Of a stretch of DNA of 38,382 nucleotides, positions 23,809 to 30,983 are shown piece by piece. The notes under the pieces were generated by a model. That model was not told the origin of the DNA and searched no databases. It worked only from the letters and a program-made list of their open reading frames with translations. The stretch is from positions 1-38,382 of the forward strand of contig JBKPDO010000396.1 in assembly GCA_046727955.1 (NCBI GenBank). Direction: 5' to 3'. Position numbers and translations under genes: made by a program. The DNA comes from DASVXQ01 sp046727955. Lineage in GTDB: Bacteria; Actinomycetota; CALGFH01. Within the stretch, counting starts at the first letter, position 1, and every line of letters begins with the position of its first letter.

Positions 23809-23838
23809 TCGTATCCGAGCGCCTCGTATCCGAGCGCC
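23809..23838. repeat. 15-base direct repeat upstream of the large ATPase gene
   Basis: TCGTATCCGAGCGCC occurs twice without a spacer (23809-23823 and 23824-23838), ending 32 bases before the ATG at 23871. It is in the expected promoter region of the ATPase gene, which has no clear ribosome binding site. It could be a regulator site or a simple duplication. Confidence 0.8.
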
Positions 23839-23870
23839 GGGCACTTCCCTCGGGTGGCACGATAGCCGGC

Positions 23871-26800
23871 ATGGAGAGCCAGGCAGGGGATCGAGGGGGC
23901 CGGCCGCTCATCGGCCGTGACCGGGAGCTTGCCGAGCTGACGGCTGGGCTCGAAGACGCGCTCGCTGGTCGAGGGCGCCTGGCTCTGATCGCGGGGGAGC
24001 CCGGGATCGGCAAGACCGTGCTGGCCGAGCGTCTCGCGATCCGGGCCGTGGAGCGAGGGGCCCGGGCCGTGTGGGGACGATGCTGGGAGGGCGGCGGGGC
24101 GCCTCCCTTCTGGCCCTGGATGCAGATCATCCGGGCGCTTGCGGAGGACTGTGACGACGATACCCTGGCCTTGTACCTGGGCGCCGGAGCGTCCTACGTC
24201 GCCCAGCTGGTCCCGGAGGTAGCAGACCGGGTCGGCCCTGTAGCCGGAGCCGGCGCTGCCTTGGTCGAGGGTGACGCTGGACGCTTCTACCTGTTCGAGG
24301 CCACGGCGCGCCTCTTTAGGAACGCGTCGTCGGCGAGGCCGCTGCTGCTCCTGCTGGACGACCTCCATGCGGCCGACAGCTCCTCACTGTGGCTGCTCCG
24401 ATTCCTTGTGCCAGACCTTCCCGCGTCACCGCTGATGGTGCTGGGCGCCTATCGCGACGTGGAGGCCAGGCAGCCAGGCCATCTACGTGAGGCGCTCACC
24501 GAGCTGGTGCCCCACAGCCAGCCGATCACGCTGCGGGGTCTGGAGCGCGAGGAAGTCGGGGGATTGATCGAGCGGCTCTCCGAGAGGGTGCCCTCCAAGG
24601 AGCGGGTGGCGTTCATCCACGACCTCACCGAGGGCAATCCCTTGTTCGTGCAGCAGCTGGTTCACACGCTTCGCCCGGAAGCCATCGACGGCCACGGTCG
24701 TTTCACGGCTCCTCTTCCCCAGAGCGTGCGGGCAGTGATCGACAAACGGCTTACCCCGCTCTCCGCGGACGCTGTCCAGGTGCTGTCGGCCGCGGCGGTG
24801 GTGGGCCGGGCCTTCGACCTGTCGCTGCTCGGGGCCGCCTGCGGTCTCCCGGTGCGGCAGGTCCTCGGCGCCCTCTCGGAGGCCGCCGACCTCGGGGTCG
24901 TGACCGAGGAGCCGGGCGCGATCGGCCTGTACCGTTTCTCCCACCCGCTCATGCGAGAGGCGCTCTACGAGCGCCTTCCGCTGCCTGCTCGCGTGGAGCT
25001 GCATCAGCGGGTCGGCGAGGCTATCGAGGCACGCCACGGGACGGCGTCGGGCGCCGATCTGGCCGAGCTCGCGCATCACTTCGCGATGGTCGCCCCCATG
25101 GGGCACGGCGCCAAGGCCTTGGAGTACGCGCGCGGAGCTGGCGACCGGGCCATGGCGATGCACGCCTACGACGAGGCCGCCGCGCAGTACGAACGGGCCC
25201 TGCGGGTGCTGGAGCTCGCGGGCGCTGACGAGGCGCTGCGCTGCGAGCTGCTCCTCCGCCTGGGCGAGGCCCGGAGCAGGGCAGGCGATCACGTGCAGGC
25301 AAGGGAGAGCTTCCTCCAGGCCGCCGAGCTCAGCGGCAGGCGCGGGTCTCCCGAACAGCTCGGTCGGGCGGCGCTGGGCTATGGAGAGCCGCAGGTAGAG
25401 GGTGGTCTGGTCAGCACCCGGCTTGTCTGGCTCCTGCGGGAGGCGTTGGGCGGCCTGCGCCAGGAGGACAGCCCGCTGCGGGCGCGGCTGCTGGCCCGGC
25501 TGTCGCTGGAGCTGACCTTCTCGGGTTCGGAGGGAACGGAGCTGAGGGGCTCCCTCAGTCAGCAAGGGGTCGAGATGGCCCGGCGCGTTGGCGACCCGAC
25601 CGCGCTCTCCGACGCGCTCCGCGCCCGGTGGATGGCGGTGTGGGGGCCGGCCGGGCTCGAGGAGCGCTCGACCATCGCGGAGGAGATCCTCCGTCTGGCG
25701 CGGGAGACCGGGGACCGTGAGACAGAGCTCGCCGGCCGCGCCAGACGGACCGCCAGCCTGGTCGAGTCCGGAGACATTCGGGCGGCGGAGGCTGACATCG
25801 CGGCGCACGCGCGCCTTGCCGGGGAGCTCCGGATGCCCTTCCACCTGTGGACGGCCGCGACGTTACGCGCGATGCGGACGCTGCTGCGGGGTGACCTGCG
25901 GGAGGCCGAGAAGCTGGCCGACGAGGCCCTGGCCATGCAGCCGGATCGGCCGAACGCCCGGTTCGCTCAGCTGGATCAGCTCGTGGTGATCCGGTGGGAG
26001 CAGGGCCGGCTCGCGGAGCTGCAGGCGGTATGGCGGGGGTTCGTGGAGCAGTTCCCCACGGTCGGCTTTGCGAGAGGGTGGCTGGCGCACGCCGAGGCGG
26101 AGGGAGGTCTCCAGGACGAGGCCCGGCGGGGTCTCCGATGGCTGGTCGACGAGATCCCGCGACTGCCTCGAGACGGCCTCTGGCTTCCCGCCCTCGCGCT
26201 GGCTTCGCTGCTCTCGGCGCGGCTGCGGGAGCCGGATGGCGCGGGCAGCCTGTACCAGCTCCTGCTGCCCTACGCGGACCGGACCGTCGCGATCATGATG
26301 CCGCATCCCGTCGTCTGCCTGGGATCCGCGACGCTCTACCTCGCCCTTCTCGCCGCGGTTGCGTCCCGGTGGGATGAGGCCGACAGCCACTTCCAAACGG
26401 CGCTCCGCGCGAACGACCGGCTGGGAGCGGCGGCGTTCCTGGCCCGGACTCGGTATGAGTACGCCAGCATGCTCATTCGCCGCGGCCGGACGGCGGATCA
26501 TGACAAGGCCCTCCAGCTCCTGGACCAGGCGCTCGAGGCGGCCCGCACGCTTGGGCTGGCGTGGGCGGCGCGGGAGATCTCGACGCTCCGTGGGACCGAG
26601 ACAGGTGGGACGGTGACGGGCGTTGCCGAGGAGGCGCCCGCCGAGGCGCCCGCCGAGGCCCCCGCCGAGGCCCCCGCTGAGGCGCCCACCAAGGTCCCAG
26701 CCGAGGGGCACGTCTTTCGACGCGAGGGCGATTTCTGGACCGTCGCGTACGGTGGCTCGGTCGTCCGGGTCCGGGACTCCAAGGGGCTGCGTTACCTCGC

Positions 26801-27305
26801 CCAGCTGCTGGCGCGGCCGGGGCGGGAGCTCCACGTCGTCGACCTCGAGGCGGCCGAGAGCCAGCCAGCGCAAAGGGATCGATCCGGGCGGCTGGCCCGG
26901 TCAGGAGTGGCCGAGCTCGAGGTGCGTCCTGATCTCGGCGACGCGGGGGAGCTCCTCGACGCCAGGGCCAAGGCCGCCTACTGGGCTCGGCTCGAGGAGC
27001 TCCGGGCTGAGCTGGAGGAGGCGGAGCGCTTCAGCGACGCTGGCCGCGCGGCGAGGTCCAGGCAGGAGATCGACTTTCTCGAAGACGAGCTTGCCAGGGC
27101 GGTGGGGCTGGGAGGCAGGGACCGCAGGGCCGCCGCCCACGCCGAGCGCGCCAGGCTGAACGTGACCAGGGCGATCCGAGCGGGGGTTGCCAACCTCGCC
27201 CGGCTCAACCCGTCCCTGGGGCAGCACCTCACCGCGACCATCCGGACGGGCAGGTACTGCTCGTACACGCCCGACCCTCGCGCACCCATCGCCTGGCGGC
27301 TCTGA
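23871..27305 (+). CDS. Large AAA/STAND-type ATPase with TPR region
   Basis: 1144 residues. Residues 1-350: an AAA_16-type ATPase with RPLIGRDRELAEL, Walker A GEPGIGKT (42-49) and Walker B LLLLLDDLHAAD (158-169). The middle (about 400-900) is helical, TPR-like (AYDEAAAQYERALRVLELAG, ALQLLDQALEAARTLGLAW). Then comes an Ala-Pro-Glu linker with a 12-base tandem repeat (26627-26700), and a C-terminal region (RREGDFWTVAYGGSVVRVRDSKGLRYLAQLLARPG, coiled segment, then VTRAIRAGVANLARLNPSLGQHL) found in related actinobacterial ATPases in place of a DNA-binding or cyclase domain. The ATPase core matches that of LuxR/LAL regulators and class III cyclases, but neither effector is present. No clear ribosome binding site precedes the ATG. 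Two microproteins and an MMPL transporter follow on the same strand. Confidence 0.85.
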   Translation: MESQAGDRGGRPLIGRDRELAELTAGLEDALAGRGRLALIAGEPGIGKTVLAERLAIRAVERGARAVWGRCWEGGGAPPFWPWMQIIRALAEDCDDDTLALYLGAGASYVAQLVPEVADRVGPVAGAGAALVEGDAGRFYLFEATARLFRNASSARPLLLLLDDLHAADSSSLWLLRFLVPDLPASPLMVLGAYRDVEARQPGHLREALTELVPHSQPITLRGLEREEVGGLIERLSERVPSKERVAFIHDLTEGNPLFVQQLVHTLRPEAIDGHGRFTAPLPQSVRAVIDKRLTPLSADAVQVLSAAAVVGRAFDLSLLGAACGLPVRQVLGALSEAADLGVVTEEPGAIGLYRFSHPLMREALYERLPLPARVELHQRVGEAIEARHGTASGADLAELAHHFAMVAPMGHGAKALEYARGAGDRAMAMHAYDEAAAQYERALRVLELAGADEALRCELLLRLGEARSRAGDHVQARESFLQAAELSGRRGSPEQLGRAALGYGEPQVEGGLVSTRLVWLLREALGGLRQEDSPLRARLLARLSLELTFSGSEGTELRGSLSQQGVEMARRVGDPTALSDALRARWMAVWGPAGLEERSTIAEEILRLARETGDRETELAGRARRTASLVESGDIRAAEADIAAHARLAGELRMPFHLWTAATLRAMRTLLRGDLREAEKLADEALAMQPDRPNARFAQLDQLVVIRWEQGRLAELQAVWRGFVEQFPTVGFARGWLAHAEAEGGLQDEARRGLRWLVDEIPRLPRDGLWLPALALASLLSARLREPDGAGSLYQLLLPYADRTVAIMMPHPVVCLGSATLYLALLAAVASRWDEADSHFQTALRANDRLGAAAFLARTRYEYASMLIRRGRTADHDKALQLLDQALEAARTLGLAWAAREISTLRGTETGGTVTGVAEEAPAEAPAEAPAEAPAEAPTKVPAEGHVFRREGDFWTVAYGGSVVRVRDSKGLRYLAQLLARPGRELHVVDLEAAESQPAQRDRSGRLARSGVAELEVRPDLGDAGELLDARAKAAYWARLEELRAELEEAERFSDAGRAARSRQEIDFLEDELARAVGLGGRDRRAAAHAERARLNVTRAIRAGVANLARLNPSLGQHLTATIRTGRYCSYTPDPRAPIAWRL

Positions 27306-27391
27306 CTCGTCTCGAGCCGGCCGTCTGAACGCTCGTTCACGCCGGTTGAACGCCTCCTCTGATGTACGCATCCGATCGGAGGGAGGAGGAC

Positions 27392-27553
27392 GTGGACATC
27401 CGCATCTCGATCGAGCAGCCAGAACCCCTCACCGGGACGGCGGCGACCGACGAGCGGGGGCCCCTTCCCTTCGAAGGGTGGTTGGGATTGCTCAGGGTGC
27501 TCTCCACCCTCGTTGACACCTCGAGGTCCCAGGACGGTGGTGGCAGAGCATGA
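27392..27553 (+). CDS. 53-residue microprotein
   Basis: A GTG at 27392 follows GGAGGGAGGAGG (27378-27389), a strong ribosome binding site. The peptide reads VDIRISIEQPEPLTGTAA at the start and continues with PFEGWLGLLRVLSTLVDTS, an amphipathic helix, so it looks like a small folded or binding peptide. Short actinobacterial proteins with a beta strand and an FEGWLxLL helix of this kind occur, but I know of no function. Its stop overlaps the start of the next small gene (ATGA at 27550-27553), which supports real translation. An ATG at 27362 would add ten residues but lacks a binding site. Confidence 0.7.
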   Translation: MDIRISIEQPEPLTGTAATDERGPLPFEGWLGLLRVLSTLVDTSRSQDGGGRA

Positions 27554-27678
27554 AGCGAGTCCGCATCAAAAGGCCCAAGGCCCGGGGGAAGCACAGGTCG
27601 CCCATGGTCCTTGCGCTGGATCCACGAGACCCGGACATCGTGCGGGCAAAGGCCGCAAGGCGAGAGGAGAAGTCGTGA
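27550..27678 (+). CDS. 42-residue basic microprotein
   Basis: The ATG at 27550 overlaps the preceding stop. The sequence begins MKRVRIKRPKARGKHRSPMV and continues LALDPRDPDIVRAKAARREEKS, ending at 27678. It is strongly basic at both ends, with a PRDPDIVRAK middle, a combination seen in short conserved actinobacterial proteins of no known function. It could bind nucleic acid or the ribosome. Its stop overlaps the GTG of the MMPL gene (GTGA at 27675-27678). The chain of overlaps from 27550 to 27678 makes a translationally coupled set with the MMPL transporter. Confidence 0.65.
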   Translation: MKRVRIKRPKARGKHRSPMVLALDPRDPDIVRAKAARREEKS

Positions 27679-29903
27679 GCCAGACGGGGATGAGAGCAGC
27701 GGGCCAACCCACCCGGGGACCGACCAGGCCGCGGGCCGGGAAGCGGTGGAATCTCGCCGCGCGCGCCGGCCAGTGGAGTTCCAAGCATCGCAGGGCAGCC
27801 ATCGTGGGGTGGCTGATGCTCGTCGCCGTGGCCGCCGTGATCGGCTTCGCGGTGGGCACCAGGCCCATGTCCACGTCCGACTACGCCACCGGGGAGTCGG
27901 GGGTGGCGGCGGGCATCCTGTCGCGGGACTTCCCTCAGCCGGCCACCGAGAGCGTGCTGGTGCACAGCCCCGCCGCGACGGTGAGCGATCCGGGCTTCCG
28001 GGCCACGGTCGTCGCCGTGGCAGCTCGTCTCGAGGCCTTGCCCGACGTCAACGGCGTGCGATCCCCGTTTGGCTCGGGCGGGCGGGGTCTGGCCTCGCCA
28101 GACGGGCACTCCGCGCTGGTCCAGTTCCAGATCGCCGGCAGCGCCGATGACGCGGCCGACAAGATCGTGCCTATCCGCTCTGCCGTCGACGCGCTGGAGC
28201 GTGCACATCCCGGGTTCGTGATCGAGGAGTTCGGCACTGCCAGCGGGGACCGTGCGCTCAACGACACCATCGCCGCCGACCTCGAGCGCGCTGGGTACCT
28301 GTCGCTGCCGGTGACCCTCGCCATCCTGCTGCTGGCGTTCGGCGGGCTCGTCGCCGCCGGGATCCCCGTCCTGCTCGCCCTCTCGGGGGTGCTGGGGACC
28401 TTCGGGCTGGCCGCGCTGGTCAGCCACGTCGTGCCGGAAGGCTCCCCGACCGCCTCGGTGATCTTCATGATCGGCATGGCCGTGGGCGTCGACTACTCAC
28501 TGTTCTACCTGCGGCGCGAGCGAGAGGAGCGCGCCGCCGGCCGAGCGCCCGTGGCGGCGTTGCGGGTCGCGGCGGCCACCTCCGGCCAGGCCGTGCTCGT
28601 CTCCGGCACCACCGTGATGATCGCGATGGCCGGCATGCTGTTCACCGGCGCCAAGGTCTTCACCTCCATCGGGGTGGGCACCATGCTGGTGGTGCTGGTC
28701 GCCATGGTCGGCTCGGTCACCGTCCTGCCGGCGACGCTGGCCACGCTGGGCGCGCGCGTCGAGCGGGGCAGGCTCCCCTTCATCAGCCGAGGAACCCGCA
28801 CCAGCGGCGAGGGCCGGGTGTGGGGCAAGATCCTTGGCCCGGTGCTGGCCCGGCCACTCGCTTCGGCGGTAACCGCCGCGCTCGTGCTGGTGGTGCTGGC
28901 CCTGCCCGCGTTCGGGCTGCACACCGAGCTCCTGGGCGTCACCTCGCTGCCCACCGACACCCCGATCGTGCAGGCCTACCAGCGGGTCCAGCAGGCCTTT
29001 CCGGGCGCATCGCTGCCCGCTTCGGTCGTCATCAAGGCCCGCGACGTGACCTCACCGCAAGTGCAGGCCAGCGTCGCCGCCCTCCAGCGCCAGGCGGCTG
29101 CCACCGGGCAGCTGTCCGGACCGGTCGCGGTGCGCACCAACCGTGCCCGGACCGTGGCCGTCGTCGACGTCCCGCTTGCCGGCAACGGCCACGACGCCGC
29201 GTCGTTCCGCGCCCTCGACACCCTCCGGCACCGCGTCGTCCCGGCCACGGTCGGCCAGCTCCCCGGGGCCACCGTGGCCGTGACCGGAGAGACCGCGGGA
29301 ACCAAGGACTTCAACGACACCATCCGCTCGCGCATCGCGGTGGTGTTCGGGTTCGTCATCGCGCTGGCGTTCCTGCTGCTGCTGGTTACCTTCCGCTCTA
29401 TCGTGATCCCACTCAAGGCGGTGGCCCTCAACCTGCTGTCGGTGGGCGCCGCGTACGGCATCCTGGTCGCGGTGTTCCAGCACGGCTGGGGGGCCTGGCT
29501 GCTCGGCGCGAGCGCCACGGGCGCGATCACCTCGTGGCTGCCGCTGTTTTTGTTCGTGATCCTGTTCGGGCTGTCCATGGACTACCACGTATTCATCCTC
29601 AGCCGCGTCAAGGAGCTGGTCGACCAGGGGATGCCCACCCGAGCGGCCGTCCAGCAGGGGATCAGGACCACTGCCGGGACCGTGACCAGCGCGGCCATGG
29701 TGATGGTGGCGGTCTTCGCCATCTTCATCACCGGCCACACCGCGGATCTGAAGCAGATGGGCCTCGGCCTGGCCGTGGCGGTCCTGCTGGATGCCACGGT
29801 GATCCGCGGTGTGCTCCTGCCGGCGACCATGGAGCTGTTCGGGGAGTGGAACTGGTACCTTCCAAGACGGCTCGAACGGCTCATCTCAAGGCGGAGTCTG
29901 TGA
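27675..29903 (+). CDS. MMPL family membrane transporter
   Basis: 742 residues from the GTG at 27675 with GAGAGGAGAAG upstream; the longer in-frame extension to 27513 is antisense-like and has no start signal. One helix (IVGWLMLVAVAAVIGFAVG) is followed by a large periplasm-like domain. Five helices come next (LSLPVTLAILLLAFGGLVAAG, then IFMIGMAVGVDYSLFYLRRERE), then a second domain and a second helix set with LFVILFGLSMDYHVFILSRVKEL. The GxxxDY pair in each half is the RND/MMPL proton-relay signature. The family exports lipids or drugs. The gene ends 11 bases from the convergent MarR gene. Partner peptides upstream may modulate it; that is inference. Confidence 0.93.
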   Translation: MSQTGMRAAGQPTRGPTRPRAGKRWNLAARAGQWSSKHRRAAIVGWLMLVAVAAVIGFAVGTRPMSTSDYATGESGVAAGILSRDFPQPATESVLVHSPAATVSDPGFRATVVAVAARLEALPDVNGVRSPFGSGGRGLASPDGHSALVQFQIAGSADDAADKIVPIRSAVDALERAHPGFVIEEFGTASGDRALNDTIAADLERAGYLSLPVTLAILLLAFGGLVAAGIPVLLALSGVLGTFGLAALVSHVVPEGSPTASVIFMIGMAVGVDYSLFYLRREREERAAGRAPVAALRVAAATSGQAVLVSGTTVMIAMAGMLFTGAKVFTSIGVGTMLVVLVAMVGSVTVLPATLATLGARVERGRLPFISRGTRTSGEGRVWGKILGPVLARPLASAVTAALVLVVLALPAFGLHTELLGVTSLPTDTPIVQAYQRVQQAFPGASLPASVVIKARDVTSPQVQASVAALQRQAAATGQLSGPVAVRTNRARTVAVVDVPLAGNGHDAASFRALDTLRHRVVPATVGQLPGATVAVTGETAGTKDFNDTIRSRIAVVFGFVIALAFLLLLVTFRSIVIPLKAVALNLLSVGAAYGILVAVFQHGWGAWLLGASATGAITSWLPLFLFVILFGLSMDYHVFILSRVKELVDQGMPTRAAVQQGIRTTAGTVTSAAMVMVAVFAIFITGHTADLKQMGLGLAVAVLLDATVIRGVLLPATMELFGEWNWYLPRRLERLISRRSL

Positions 29904-29914
29904 CGAGTGGCTGC

Positions 29915-30394
29915 TCAGGACGCCCGACGTCCGACGCCCGCTTCGGAGACCTTGGCCCGCTCGGTGACCTCGCGGAGCACGCGGATGGTGGTCTCGACGT
30001 CGCTCGGACCGAGCCCGGCGAGGAGCTTCGCGCTGGCGCCCCCGACGGACTGGCGGAGGCTCCGGTGGAGGACCTGGCCCTCCTCGGTCAGCTCGACCAG
30101 CGGACCCTCCCGCGATCCTCCATCGGCGGTGAGGCGGACCAGGCCGGTCGACCGGAGTCGCTCGAGCAGTTCCGAGATCGCCCCGGCATCCGTCTGCAGC
30201 GCCTGGGCCAGGTTCGAGCGCAGCTCGTCGCTGGCGATGGCCCGTCCTCGGGTAGCGAGGGTGTTCAGGACCACCCAGCTGTCAAAGGTGGTGCCGGCCT
30301 CGTCCAGGACGTGGTCGAGCACCGTCTTCAGGGCCGTCTGAGCCTCCCCCACGGTCTGTCCGAAGGGGGGTGGGGGGACTCGAGTGTCGGTCAT
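29915..30394 (-). CDS. MarR family transcriptional regulator
   Basis: 159 residues from the ATG at 30394, preceded by GAAGGAGGTACACGTC. The winged helix is in the middle: FDSWVVLNTLATRGRAIASDELRSNLAQALQTDAGAISELLERLRSTGLVRL, then a wing (ADGGSREGPLVELTEEG). Dimerisation helices lie at both ends. It is divergent from a second MarR gene at 30490 and convergent with the MMPL gene. Its likely targets are the shared region 30407-30488 and perhaps the MMPL operon. The ligand is unknown. Confidence 0.9.
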   Translation of the reverse strand: MTDTRVPPPPFGQTVGEAQTALKTVLDHVLDEAGTTFDSWVVLNTLATRGRAIASDELRSNLAQALQTDAGAISELLERLRSTGLVRLTADGGSREGPLVELTEEGQVLHRSLRQSVGGASAKLLAGLGPSDVETTIRVLREVTERAKVSEAGVGRRAS

Positions 30395-30406
30395 GACGTG
30401 TACCTC

Positions 30407-30488
30407 CTTCTCCGCTGTCGGGCTTCTCCGCTGTCGGGCTATACTCGACAGGCACCTGCCTACTTTAGCAGATAGAGAGGCGCCTGTC
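30407..30488. promoter_or_regulatory. Divergent MarR operator region with a 16-base tandem duplication
   Basis: CTTCTCCGCTGTCGGG occurs twice in tandem (30407-30422, 30423-30438). A -10-like TATACT follows at 30440-30445. Then come two boxes: AGGCACCTGCCT (30450-30461, a 5+2+5 inverted repeat) and AGGCGCCT (30479-30486, a perfect palindrome). GACAGGC (30447-30453) and GCCTGTC (30482-30488) form outer arms around both. The boxes lie between TATACT and the ATG at 30490, a position suited to repression by MarR proteins. Confidence 0.6.
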
Positions 30489-30489
30489 T

Positions 30490-30957
30490 ATGTCAGAGGA
30501 ACAGGAAAAACAAGGACTTCCGGCTCGCCCGTTGCTCGGGCTGCTGCTCCGGCTCCTGAACCAGCACTGGGCCGACGGCGTCGACGCGGCACTGCGTGCC
30601 GCGGGCTTCGACGGCATCCGTCCACACCACGCCAACGTGTTCGCGTTTACGCCGCCGGAAGGCATCCAGGTCAGCGAGCTCGCGCAGCTCTCGCGGGTGC
30701 GCAAGCAGACGATGGCCCAGGCCATCGAGCAGCTCGAGAGTGCCGGCTACGTGGAGCGCCGCCCGGATCCAAGCGACCGCAGGGCGCGATTGGTCTTCCT
30801 CACCGATCGGGGGAAAGCCGTGCGGCCGGTGGGAACAACCGCCGGCCGCCGGGTGGAGGAGCGCTGGGCGGAGCTGACCAGCCCAGAGGAGGTCGAGGCA
30901 CTCCGCCGCTCGCTCCAGCGCCTGCTCGACGCACTCAGTGAACCATCGCCGTCCTGA
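30490..30957 (+). CDS. MarR family transcriptional regulator
   Basis: 155 residues. LLGLLLRLLNQHWADGVDAALRAAGFDGIRPHHANVFAFTPPEGIQVSELAQLSRVRKQTMAQAIEQLESAGYVERRPDPSDRRARLVFLTDRGK is a full MarR winged helix with the conserved wing (DPSDRRARLV). The ribosome binding site is GAGAGG at 30474-30479, rather far upstream. It faces away from the MarR gene at 30394 and shares its promoter region. It converges on the glucosaminidase gene, ending 26 bases from that gene's stop. Duplicate regulators in one locus could sense different signals. Confidence 0.9.
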   Translation: MSEEQEKQGLPARPLLGLLLRLLNQHWADGVDAALRAAGFDGIRPHHANVFAFTPPEGIQVSELAQLSRVRKQTMAQAIEQLESAGYVERRPDPSDRRARLVFLTDRGKAVRPVGTTAGRRVEERWAELTSPEEVEALRRSLQRLLDALSEPSPS

Positions 30958-30983
30958 GACCGATCCGGTCGTTGTCCAACTGA

